Origin: Lactococcus sp. S-13
GTDB taxonomy: Bacteria; Bacillota; Bacilli; Lactobacillales; Streptococcaceae
Assembly (NCBI RefSeq): GCF_004210295.1
Contig: NZ_SDAK01000001.1
Coordinates: 1,116,001 to 1,180,000, forward strand
Direction of reading: 5' to 3'
DNA: 64,000 nucleotides
The translations under genes and the position numbers were made by a program. The notes under the pieces were generated by a model, which was given only the letters and a program-made list of their open reading frames with translations, was not told the DNA's origin and did not search any database. Positions 56,116 through 64,000 of the stretch are shown in pieces (positions within the stretch are counted from its first letter, which is position 1; the number at the start of each line of letters is the position of its first letter).

Positions 56116-56801
56116 TATTTTGCATATCCTTTCCCAAATTTCTTTTCCAGCAATGATAACAAGCGACTCACTACAAAAGTGACCACGAAATAATAGAAAG
56201 CGACAAACAGCATTGGCGAAACCGTTTGATAAGTTAGATTAACAACCGTTTGTGCGCCATTGAATACCTCCATAACTCCAATGGTATAAAGCAGTGAGCT
56301 ATCTTTGATAATCGTCACAAATTCATTGCCCACCGCTGGCAAAATGTTACGAATCGCTTGAGGTAAAATCACTGTAAGCATCGTCTGAGTCGGCCGAATT
56401 CCCAATGAATACGCGGCCTCTCTTTGACCCGCTGGTACAGCTTCAATACCTGCACGAACGATTTCTGCCATATATGCACCTGAGTTGAGGGCAAGCACCA
56501 AAATCCCCGGAAGCAGACGCCCTAAGTCTTGTTGGAGGATTCCTACTTGAAAGGTCGGAAATGAGCTGTTTCCCAAGAGCGCAAACCCTAACATAATTTG
56601 CACGAGCATTGGCGTTCCACGAAATAACTCAATATAAATATTAGCCAGCCAGCGTACTGGAGCAACTTTTGAAAGTTTGCCCAAGGCCGTTACAATTCCT
56701 AGCAAAGTCCCAATTAGCACCACAAAAGCTGAAATCAAAATGGTCACAAGCATCCCATCATTAAAATAGGGGAGGTATTTTGGTAAAAAATCAAAATTCA
56801 T
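56115..56801 (-). CDS. Polar amino-acid ABC transporter permease (HisM family)
   Basis: 228 residues, about five membrane helices with the binding-protein-dependent-transport motif [16 protein letters not shown]-like [17 protein letters not shown] and [18 protein letters not shown]. It forms a two-gene operon with the ATPase. The binding protein must be encoded elsewhere, so the substrate is uncertain; the permease class suggests a polar amino acid. Confidence 0.9.
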   Translation of the reverse strand: MNFDFLPKYLPYFNDGMLVTILISAFVVLIGTLLGIVTALGKLSKVAPVRWLANIYIELFRGTPMLVQIMLGFALLGNSSFPTFQVGILQQDLGRLLPGILVLALNSGAYMAEIVRAGIEAVPAGQREAAYSLGIRPTQTMLTVILPQAIRNILPAVGNEFVTIIKDSSLLYTIGVMEVFNGAQTVVNLTYQTVSPMLFVAFYYFVVTFVVSRLLSLLEKKFGKGYAK

Positions 56802-56853
56802 AGTTTCTCTTTTCTCTTAGATAATTTCTATTTTTATTAAAAACAATAGCATA

Positions 56854-56882
56854 ATTATACTACAAAAAGAATAATAATACAA
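56854..56882 (-). promoter_or_regulatory. Amino-acid ABC transporter promoter
   Basis: TTGTAT (56877-56882), 17 bp, TATAAT (56854-56859) on the minus strand; leader about 45 nt. Confidence 0.7.
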
Positions 56883-56902
56883 CGGAAAATGAATAAACAT
56901 TA

Positions 56903-56980
56903 GAGAATTTACTGACGAAAATAAAAAAAGCGCTTTTCAGTGCTATTTTTATCTATACTATCAATTCAAAAATTACGTCA
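56903..56980. repeat. Single CTGACG and CGTCAG copies flanking the dagK terminator
   Basis: AGAGAATTTACTGACG (reverse orientation, CTGACG at 56912) and ACGTCAGTAAAT (56975-56986, overlapping the 3' end of dagK) lie on either side of the dagK terminator. Confidence 0.65.
56929..56944 (-). terminator. dagK terminator
   Basis: AGCACT / AGCGCT arms with one mismatch and loop GAAA, then T7 on the minus strand. Confidence 0.65.
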
Positions 56981-57886
56981 GTAAATAATCATTCTTTTTT
57001 CCGTATCGATTGTTAAGCGATCGGCGGCAGCCAACTGATGAATTTCGCCATCAATTTGAACAGGCTGATTTTCAGTTAATTCAACAGCAAACTTTTTGTT
57101 GATCCGATGCAAAAATAAAGGATGTTTCAAATGGGTTCCCTTTAGCACACTTGGAATCAAAGAAAAAGTCCGAAAGATGTTGTGCTTATCATACTCCACC
57201 AAATGAATATCCGCATTGCTATTGGAAGCCTGTGGAGAAATTTTTACCCCACCGCCAAAATAGGGATGTTTCGTAAAAGTCATCAAAAAAGCTTTCCCCA
57301 ATTCAAGCGTCTGACTTTCTTGCGTAATCACCGCACCAAAAGATTTTTTGGTCACTAAAACGTGCAGAGCAGTCAAAATATAAGACAAGCTACCTAGTTT
57401 CAAATAGTTGAGCAAGCGCTTTAGCCTGCCCTCATTTGCTACTTTTACAATCGTTGCGTCCAAACCAATGCCGATATTATTTAAGGCATAACCTGTCAAA
57501 CCTTGCGAACGATAACGCATGATAAAAATTTCATGTTTCCTTTGTGATTTTGCCGCCTCAAAGGCCTCAATCGGATCAAGGCTCAATTTCAAACTTCGTG
57601 CAAAATCATTCCCCGATCCTGAGGGAATATAAGAAAATGCCTCCCTTGCAGGCAGTTTATCGATGACTAAAGAAAGCGTCCCATCACCACCGATGACGAC
57701 CAACTGATCTTCTTCTTTTTTAACTGCTAATATTTGTTGAAGCAAAGAAGCTTCTTCGCCACCTTTTTTTGTTGTATAAAGTCGATAATTATAATGATTT
57801 GTTTTCAAATAAGGAAGGAGAATTTCTAATGCCCTTCCCCCATTACCCGCACCGGAATTTGGATTTGCCAAAAGATAATAAGTCAT
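56978..57886 (-). CDS. Diacylglycerol kinase family lipid kinase
   Basis: 302 residues. Nucleotide-binding GGDGT (66-70) and GSGNDFA (90-96), with NPNSGAGNGG at the N-terminus. This DagK/YegS fold phosphorylates diacylglycerol or related lipids to recycle them into phosphatidate. No ribosome site is seen and an extended -10 box sits 6 nt before the ATG, so the message may be leaderless. Confidence 0.88.
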   Translation of the reverse strand: MTYYLLANPNSGAGNGGRALEILLPYLKTNHYNYRLYTTKKGGEEASLLQQILAVKKEEDQLVVIGGDGTLSLVIDKLPAREAFSYIPSGSGNDFARSLKLSLDPIEAFEAAKSQRKHEIFIMRYRSQGLTGYALNNIGIGLDATIVKVANEGRLKRLLNYLKLGSLSYILTALHVLVTKKSFGAVITQESQTLELGKAFLMTFTKHPYFGGGVKISPQASNSNADIHLVEYDKHNIFRTFSLIPSVLKGTHLKHPLFLHRINKKFAVELTENQPVQIDGEIHQLAAADRLTIDTEKRMIIY

Positions 57887-57892
57887 AGATTT

Positions 57893-57901
57893 ATTTTACC
57901 A
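57893..57901 (-). promoter_or_regulatory. Promoter of the lipid kinase gene
   Basis: TGG-TAAAAT extended -10 on the minus strand, ending 6 nt before the ATG; no clear -35 box. Confidence 0.5.
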
Positions 57902-57934
57902 AAAATTACAGGATTTTTATCATTTTAATCATTT

Positions 57935-58018
57935 TGTCAGCAAATTTTATCCTCTGACGAAGTTTTCGTCAGTAAATTCTCTACAAAAAAATTACTGACA
58001 AAATGCGTCAGTAATTTC
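57935..58018. repeat. CTGACG/CGTCAG repeats between rpoC and the lipid kinase
   Basis: Cores at 57935 (TGTCAG), 57954 (CTGACG), 57967 (CGTCAG), 57995 (CTGACA) and 58006 (CGTCAG). Three are followed by A/T stretches, two ending in TTCTCT. Confidence 0.85.
57985..58017 (-). terminator. rpoBC terminator formed by a repeat copy
   Basis: Perfect 11-bp stem AAATTACTGAC / GTCAGTAATTT (57989-57999, 58007-58017), 7-nt loop, U7 on the minus strand. It lies 23 nt after the rpoC stop and consists of repeat-family sequence. Confidence 0.85.
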
Positions 58019-58039
58019 TCTTGTTTTTTTATCAGTAAA

Positions 58040-61000
58040 TTAGTTTTCAACAGTTGCAGGAGCAGCTTCTTTTACTTCAGGAGCATTTTCCAAATCTGCC
58101 AAAGGTTCAATGTTACGGTAACGGAACATACCGGTACCAGCAGGAATAATCTTACCGATGATAACATTTTCTTTAAGTCCAAGCAAGTGGTCTTCTTTAC
58201 CGCGAATCGCAGCATCAGTAAGCACACGAGTTGTTTCTTGGAATGAAGCAGCTGACAAGAATGAATTTGTTTCAAGAGAGGCTTTAGTAATCCCCATCAA
58301 GACTGGACGTCCTGTTGCAGGAGCTTCTCCATTCAAGAGTGCTTGTTCATTTGCTTTTTCAAAATCAGAAATGTCCATCAAAGTACCTGGTAAGATGTCA
58401 ACAGATCCGTTGTCCATGATGCGAACTTTACGGAGCATTTGACGAACCATTACCTCGATGTGTTTGTCGCCGATTTCAACCCCTTGTGAACGGTAAGTCT
58501 TTTGAACTTCGCCGAGCAAGTAAGTTTCAACTGACAATGCGTCACGCACTTGTAACAAGTGTTTAGGCTCAATAGAACCTTGAATCAAAGGTGCACCACG
58601 GTGGATAAATTGACCTTCTTCAACTTCAAGAACGTCAGCCATACCAACAGTGTAGCTACGTGTATCTGTCTTACCTTTGACGGTAATTTCACGTGTACGA
58701 GTAGCCGGATCTTCAACAATAGACTCAACCGTACCCGTTACTTCAGTGATGACCGCTTCCCCTTTAGGGTTACGGGCTTCAAAGATTTCTTGGACACGAG
58801 GCAAACCTTGTGTGATATCTGAACTTGACGCCACACCACCCGTGTGGAATGTACGCATTGTCAACTGAGTACCAGGTTCACCGATTGATTGAGCGGCGAT
58901 AGTACCAACCGCTTCACCAACTTCAACCGCATCCCCAGTAGCCAAGTTGATACCATAACAGTGTTTACATACACCGTGTGGTGTTTTACAAGTAAATACT
59001 GAACGGATAGTGACTTCTTTAACACCAGCATCAACGATTTGACGAGCGACATCTTCAGAAATCAAAGTATCGTCAGCGATAATCAATTCGCCAGTTTCTG
59101 GATGGAGTACTGATTTACGCGTATAACGACCAACCAAACGTTCGAACAAAGGTTCAACCATTTCTTTACCAGTAGCAATGTCAGAAATAACAAGTCCACG
59201 GTCAGTTCCACAGTCGTCTTCACGAATGATAACATCTTGGGCAACGTCAACCAAACGACGAGTAAGATAACCAGAGTCGGCAGTCTTCAGGGCTGTATCG
59301 GTCATCCCTTTACGGGCACCGTGAGTTGAGAAGAACATTTCCAAGACAGAAAGCCCCTCACGGAAGTTTGAGATGATAGGCAATTCCATGATTTTACCAT
59401 TAGGAGCGGCCATCAAACCACGCATACCAGCGAGCTGTGAGAAGTTTGAGATATTACCACGGGCTCCAGAGTCCATCATCATAACGATTGGGTTAGTCAA
59501 ATCTTGTTCATCAATCAATCGTTTTTCAAGTGACTCTTTAGCATCACGCCAAACACCAGTAACAGCGTTATAACGTTCATCATCAGTAATCAAACCACGA
59601 CGGAATTGTTTCGTAATTTGTTCCACACGTTCATGCGCAGCATCGATAATTTTATGTTTATCTTCAACAACAGGAATATCAGCAATCCCCACAGTCAAAC
59701 CAGCCAAAGTAGATTGGTGGTAACCAAGGTCTTTCAAACGGTCAAGGTATTCAGACGTTGCCGTTGTACGGTAGCGTTTGAAGACTTCGGCGATGATATT
59801 TCCGAGATAACCTTTTTTAAATGGACGAACAGTGTCAACTTTATCCAAAACTTCGTGAATATCTTGACCAGCATCCATGAAGAAACGATCGTCTGTTTTA
59901 CCAGTCAAGTTAGCGTCCGTTGGTTCATTCAAGTAAGGCATTCCTTCAGGAATGATTGAGTTGAAAATCACTTTACCAACTGTCGTCACCAAGATTTTAT
60001 CTTGATGCTCTGGCGTCCAAGGTTTCTTGATTGATTTAGTAGCAATACCAATACGTGTGTGCAAATGCACATAACCATTACGCATCGCAATTTCTACTTC
60101 CTCAGGACTTGAGAAAATCATTCCTTCGCCTTCACGACCTTTTTCTTCCATCGTGAGGTAGTAGTTACCAAGAACCATATCCTGTGAAGGAGTAACGACA
60201 GGTTTACCATCTTTAGGGTTCAAGATATGTTCAGCAGCAAGCATCAAAAGACGTGCTTCAGCTTGAGCTTCTTCAGACAAAGGCAAGTGAATCGCCATTT
60301 GGTCACCGTCAAAGTCGGCATTGTAGGCTTCACAAGCAAGTGGGTGAAGACGCATCGCTTTACCATCAATCAAAACAGGTTCAAACGCTTGAATACCAAG
60401 GCGGTGGAGCGTAGGTGCGCGGTTAAGAAGAACAGGGTGTTCTTTAACTACTTCTTCAAGGATATCCCAAACATCTGAGTCTTGACGTTCAACTTTACGT
60501 TTAGCCGCACGAATATTAGCAGCCAATTCTTTCTTAACAAGTTGTGCCATTACAAATGGTTTGAACAACTCGATCGCCATTTCACGTGGAACACCACATT
60601 GGTACATTTTAAGTGTTGGACCAACAGCGATAACCGAACGTCCAGAATAGTCAACCCGTTTACCAAGCAAGTTTTGACGGAAACGTCCTTGTTTCCCTTT
60701 CAGCATATGTGAAAGAGATTTCAATGGACGGTTACCGGCACCAGTGATTGGACGACCACGACGACCGTTGTCAATCAAAGTATCAACAGCTTCTTGAAGC
60801 ATCCGTTTTTCATTTTGAACGATAATATTTGGAGCATTAAGTTCCATCAAACGTTTCAAACGGTTATTACGGTTAATAACACGACGATACAAGTCGTTCA
60901 AGTCAGATGTGGCAAAACGTCCACCATCTAATTGAACCATAGGACGCAAATCTGGTGGAATAACTGGTAATACGTTCAATACCATCCAAGATAAAGCATT

Positions 61001-61663
61001 GCCTGATTTTCTGAAAGCTGACAAAACGTCCAAACGACGAATAATTTTTACACGACGTTGTCCAGTAACTGTTTTGAGTTCTTCTTTGAGTTCAGAAACT
61101 TCTTTATCAATATCAACATCATTCAACAAATCTTGAATCGCTTCAGCACCCATTTTGGCAACGAATGAACCAAAACCATTTTTCAAGAGTTGTTCGCGAT
61201 ACTCACGTTCAGTCAAGAGTTGTTTTTTCTCAAGATCAGTTTCTTTAGGGTCAATGACCACATAGCTCGCAAAATAAATGACTTCTTCAAGCGCACGTGG
61301 GCTCATATCAAGGGCAAGTCCCATACGTGATGGAATGCCTTTGAAGTACCAAATATGTGAAATTGGAGCAGCAAGCTCAATATGTCCCATACGTTCACGA
61401 CGTGATTTTGCTGTTGTTACTTGAACACCACAAAGTTCACAAACTTGATTTTTGTAGAAAACACCTTTAAGTTTTCCACAAGCACATTCCCAGTCTTTTT
61501 GAGGACCGAAAATACGTTCATCGAAAAGTCCTTCACGTTCAGGTTTTTGTGTACGATAGTTGATTGTTTCTGGTTTTTTGACTTCACCAAATGACCAGTA
61601 ACGAATTTTTTGTGGAGATGCGATACCAATTCGCATGCTCTCAAATTTATTTACATCGACCAA
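58040..61663 (-). CDS. rpoC: RNA polymerase beta' subunit
   Basis: 1207 residues. Zinc-binding cluster [20 protein letters not shown] near the N-terminus, catalytic [12 protein letters not shown], and the C-terminal [20 protein letters not shown] place the start at TTG 61663 ([16 protein letters not shown]), which has GGAG 6 nt upstream; the GTG four codons earlier has a poorer site. Co-transcribed with rpoB across a 113-nt gap containing a long hairpin. Confidence 0.97.
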   Translation of the reverse strand: MVDVNKFESMRIGIASPQKIRYWSFGEVKKPETINYRTQKPEREGLFDERIFGPQKDWECACGKLKGVFYKNQVCELCGVQVTTAKSRRERMGHIELAAPISHIWYFKGIPSRMGLALDMSPRALEEVIYFASYVVIDPKETDLEKKQLLTEREYREQLLKNGFGSFVAKMGAEAIQDLLNDVDIDKEVSELKEELKTVTGQRRVKIIRRLDVLSAFRKSGNALSWMVLNVLPVIPPDLRPMVQLDGGRFATSDLNDLYRRVINRNNRLKRLMELNAPNIIVQNEKRMLQEAVDTLIDNGRRGRPITGAGNRPLKSLSHMLKGKQGRFRQNLLGKRVDYSGRSVIAVGPTLKMYQCGVPREMAIELFKPFVMAQLVKKELAANIRAAKRKVERQDSDVWDILEEVVKEHPVLLNRAPTLHRLGIQAFEPVLIDGKAMRLHPLACEAYNADFDGDQMAIHLPLSEEAQAEARLLMLAAEHILNPKDGKPVVTPSQDMVLGNYYLTMEEKGREGEGMIFSSPEEVEIAMRNGYVHLHTRIGIATKSIKKPWTPEHQDKILVTTVGKVIFNSIIPEGMPYLNEPTDANLTGKTDDRFFMDAGQDIHEVLDKVDTVRPFKKGYLGNIIAEVFKRYRTTATSEYLDRLKDLGYHQSTLAGLTVGIADIPVVEDKHKIIDAAHERVEQITKQFRRGLITDDERYNAVTGVWRDAKESLEKRLIDEQDLTNPIVMMMDSGARGNISNFSQLAGMRGLMAAPNGKIMELPIISNFREGLSVLEMFFSTHGARKGMTDTALKTADSGYLTRRLVDVAQDVIIREDDCGTDRGLVISDIATGKEMVEPLFERLVGRYTRKSVLHPETGELIIADDTLISEDVARQIVDAGVKEVTIRSVFTCKTPHGVCKHCYGINLATGDAVEVGEAVGTIAAQSIGEPGTQLTMRTFHTGGVASSSDITQGLPRVQEIFEARNPKGEAVITEVTGTVESIVEDPATRTREITVKGKTDTRSYTVGMADVLEVEEGQFIHRGAPLIQGSIEPKHLLQVRDALSVETYLLGEVQKTYRSQGVEIGDKHIEVMVRQMLRKVRIMDNGSVDILPGTLMDISDFEKANEQALLNGEAPATGRPVLMGITKASLETNSFLSAASFQETTRVLTDAAIRGKEDHLLGLKENVIIGKIIPAGTGMFRYRNIEPLADLENAPEVKEAAPATVEN

Positions 61664-61699
61664 TTCTTTCTCCACTTCTAATAAATTTAACGCTGTATT

Positions 61700-61740
61700 G
61701 ATTTTGAGGACTGCTGATAATCAGCAGTTCATTCAAAATC
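61700..61740 (-). other. Stem-loop between rpoB and rpoC
   Basis: Perfect inner stem ACTGCTGAT / ATCAGCAGT (61710-61718, 61720-61728) enclosed by GATTTTGA / TCAAAATC (61700-61707, 61733-61740), with small internal bulges. No T run follows, so it is more likely an RNA-processing or attenuation element. Confidence 0.65.
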
Positions 61741-61776
61741 TTCATTTCTAATATGTGACAAGTCTGTCAAATATTT

Positions 61777-64000
61777 TTATTCTTCATTTCCAGCGTTAAT
61801 CAAAGCTTGTTCTTCAGCTTCCGCTTGTGCAACAATAGCTTCCTGTGCTTCAAGCATTTCAGGAGTAATTTCTGTATTATCAGGACGAGTCATAACTTCG
61901 TCTTCGTCCAATTCACGCAAGTCAAGGACATTGCTATCTGCATCAAGGACTTTCATATCAAGACCAAGAGATTGCAATTCTTTAACAAGGACGCGGAATG
62001 ATTCAGGAAGACCTGGTTTAGGAATACGTTCACCTTTAACGATTGCTTCATAAGCACGTGTACGTCCAATCACGTCATCTGACTTGTAAGTCAAGATTTC
62101 TTGAAGAACATTTGCCGCACCATAAGCTTCCAACGCCCAAACTTCCATTTCCCCGAAACGTTGTCCACCGAACTGTGCTTTACCACCGAGCGGTTGTTGT
62201 GTAACGAGTGAGTAAGGACCAACTGAACGAGCATGGAGTTTATCATCAACCATGTGGTGAAGTTTAATCATGTACATGACACCAACTGAAATTCGGTTAT
62301 CAAATGGTTCACCAGTACGACCGTCATAAAGGACAGTCTTAGCGTCAGCAGCCATACCAGCTTCTTTAACTGTATCCCAGATATCTTCATCAGAAGCACC
62401 GTCAAAGACGGGTGTTGCGATGTGGATACCCAAAGTACGAGCAGCCATACCTAAATGAAGCTCCATAACCTGTCCAATGTTCATCCGTGAAGGCACCCCA
62501 AGTGGGTTCAACATGATATCGATTGGAGTTCCATCTGGCAAGTAAGGCATATCTTCCACAGGAACGATATTTGAAACGACCCCTTTGTTACCGTGACGTC
62601 CGGCCATCTTATCCCCAACGTGGATTTTACGTTTTTGAGCAATGAAGACACGAACGAGCTTATTCACACCTGATGGCAATTCATCACCATTTTCACGAGT
62701 AAACACACGCACATCGTGGACGATACCGCCACCACCGTGAGGCACACGGAGTGATGTATCACGAACTTCACGAGCTTTTTCACCAAAGATTGCACGAAGG
62801 AGACGTTCTTCTGGTGTTGGATCAGTTTCACCTTTAGGAGTAACTTTACCAACCAGCAAATCACCGTCTTTCACTTCCGCACCGATACGGATAATACCAG
62901 CTTCGTCAAGGTTTTTGAGTGCTTCATCTCCAATATTAGGAATCTCGCGAGTGATTTCTTCAGGCCCAAGCTTTGTATCGCGTGTTTCTGATTCATATTC
63001 TTCGATAGCGATTGAAGTATAAACGTCATCTTTAATCAAACGTTCAGACATGATAACCGCATCCTCAAAGTTGTAACCTTCCCAAGTCATATAGGCAACG
63101 AGTGGATTTTGACCAAGGGCCATTTCCCCGTTTTCCATAGAAGGTCCATCAGCAATGATGTCACCTTTTTCAACTTTTTCGCCAAGTTGAGCAAGCGGAC
63201 GTTGGTTGTATGAAGTTCCTGAGTTTGAACGTTGATATTTAGTGATATTGTAGATATCAAGCTCGCCGGAGATACGGCGAACACGAATTTCATCACCATC
63301 AACATATTCAACCACACCATCATGTTTAGCAAGTAAAGCAGCACCTGAATCGCGCGCTGTTTGATGTTCCATACCTGTACCAATCCAAGGAGCGTGCGGG
63401 TCAATCAGTGGAACTGCTTGACGTTGCATGTTGGCACCCATGAGGGCACGGTTGGAGTCATCGTTTTCAAGGAAAGGAATACAAGCGGCAGCTACGGCGA
63501 TAACCTGTTTAGGCGATACGTCCATGTAATCTGCTGTTGAAGCTTCTACTTCGATGTTGTTACCAGTGTGACGGGCCATAACTGTTTCATTAGCAAAACG
63601 GCTATCTTCAGTCAAACGTGAGTTAGCTTGGGCAACAGTGTAGTTGTCTTCTTCATCAGCTGTGAGGTATTCTACTTCATCAGTAACAATCCCTGTTGCA
63701 CGATCAACACGACGATATGGTGACATAATGAAACCATATTCGTTAACTTTGGCATAAGATGACAAGTTGTTGATCAAACCGATATTTGGTCCTTCAGGTG
63801 TTTCAATAGGACACATACGGCCATAGTGAGTATAGTGAACGTCACGCACTTCATAAGAAGCACGGTCACGCGAGATACCACCAGGTCCTAAGGCAGAAAA
63901 ACGACGTTTGTGTGAAAGCTCAGACAAAGGATTGTGTTGGTCCATGAACTGTGAAAGTTGTGAAGAACCAAAGAATTCTTTAATAGAAGCTGTTACAGGA
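61777..64000 (-). CDS. rpoB: RNA polymerase beta subunit, 5' end beyond window
   Basis: About 741 residues of the C-terminal part, entering at [18 protein letters not shown]. It includes the rifampicin-region continuation [21 protein letters not shown], the catalytic [34 protein letters not shown] and the C-terminal [19 protein letters not shown]. The frame is open to the end of the window. The ATG at 63945 is an internal Met, not a start. Confidence 0.97.
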   Translation of the reverse strand, partial: PVTASIKEFFGSSQLSQFMDQHNPLSELSHKRRFSALGPGGISRDRASYEVRDVHYTHYGRMCPIETPEGPNIGLINNLSSYAKVNEYGFIMSPYRRVDRATGIVTDEVEYLTADEEDNYTVAQANSRLTEDSRFANETVMARHTGNNIEVEASTADYMDVSPKQVIAVAAACIPFLENDDSNRALMGANMQRQAVPLIDPHAPWIGTGMEHQTARDSGAALLAKHDGVVEYVDGDEIRVRRISGELDIYNITKYQRSNSGTSYNQRPLAQLGEKVEKGDIIADGPSMENGEMALGQNPLVAYMTWEGYNFEDAVIMSERLIKDDVYTSIAIEEYESETRDTKLGPEEITREIPNIGDEALKNLDEAGIIRIGAEVKDGDLLVGKVTPKGETDPTPEERLLRAIFGEKAREVRDTSLRVPHGGGGIVHDVRVFTRENGDELPSGVNKLVRVFIAQKRKIHVGDKMAGRHGNKGVVSNIVPVEDMPYLPDGTPIDIMLNPLGVPSRMNIGQVMELHLGMAARTLGIHIATPVFDGASDEDIWDTVKEAGMAADAKTVLYDGRTGEPFDNRISVGVMYMIKLHHMVDDKLHARSVGPYSLVTQQPLGGKAQFGGQRFGEMEVWALEAYGAANVLQEILTYKSDDVIGRTRAYEAIVKGERIPKPGLPESFRVLVKELQSLGLDMKVLDADSNVLDLRELDEDEVMTRPDNTEITPEMLEAQEAIVAQAEAEEQALINAGNEE

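Noticed and set aside
63087-63945. Treating position 63945 as the rpoB start
   Set aside because: The frame continues upstream to the window end with conserved RpoB residues; the Met is internal.

Overview
The window looks like a chromosomal segment of a low-GC lactic acid coccus, most probably Lactococcus (Streptococcaceae). Supporting marks are the ATP synthase order atpE-B-F-H-A-G-D-C with the c subunit first, the mecA-tagO(rgpG)-suf neighbourhood, a GlnP with two fused substrate-binding domains, a 258-residue EstA-type esterase, and ComEA/ComEC. The species cannot be fixed from the sequence alone. Nearly everything is transcribed from the minus strand; only rpsT, a peptidoglycan deacetylase and glnPQ are on the plus strand.

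Layout by coordinate: 1-1100 HD-domain protein (cut by the window edge) and rpsT. 1105-9515, read right to left: response regulator, short histidine kinase, tyrA, aroA, aroK, pheA, a histidine phosphatase and recD2, which is frameshifted in an A9 run. 9724-14460: peptidoglycan deacetylase, BceAB-type ABC transporter, a 47-residue membrane peptide and a YxeA-like protein. With the kinase/regulator pair these form a probable envelope-stress module. Its two outer promoters each carry a TTACA-N4-TGTAA box. 14577-21315: aroE, DUF1361, aroB, DMT transporter, UPF0637, HAD, NUDIX, aroC and a 78-residue ORF as one long operon, preceded by a 41-bp tandem array. 21841-25793: DedA protein and glnPQ, the latter with GlnR-like and CodY-like boxes. 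25972-28819: a two-gene operon for a 2-TM protein and a lectin-like surface protein. 28939-35657: ATP synthase. 35853-39684: esterase and comEA-comEC. 39762-43759: XRE regulator, two DERQ-motif membrane proteins, ABC exporter and a small ORF. 43875-46346: small membrane protein, GNAT acetyltransferase and anion permease. 46711-53040: suf operon carrying arsC and a DedA-like gene. 53188-57886: tagO, mecA, an amino-acid ABC transporter without a binding protein, and a diacylglycerol-kinase-like gene. 58040-64000: rpoC and partial rpoB.

The most unusual feature is a dispersed repeat family built on CTGACG / CGTCAG followed by an A/T stretch ending in TTCTCT. It occurs in at least ten intergenic places, between genes of the suf and atp operons, in a 431-bp array before aroE, and in frame inside recD2. 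Local periods cluster at 30-32 bp or 41-42 bp, close to three or four helical turns, so the cores tend to lie on one face of the DNA. One copy pair also forms a good intrinsic terminator after rpoC. All calls come from reading the sequence; no database search was run.
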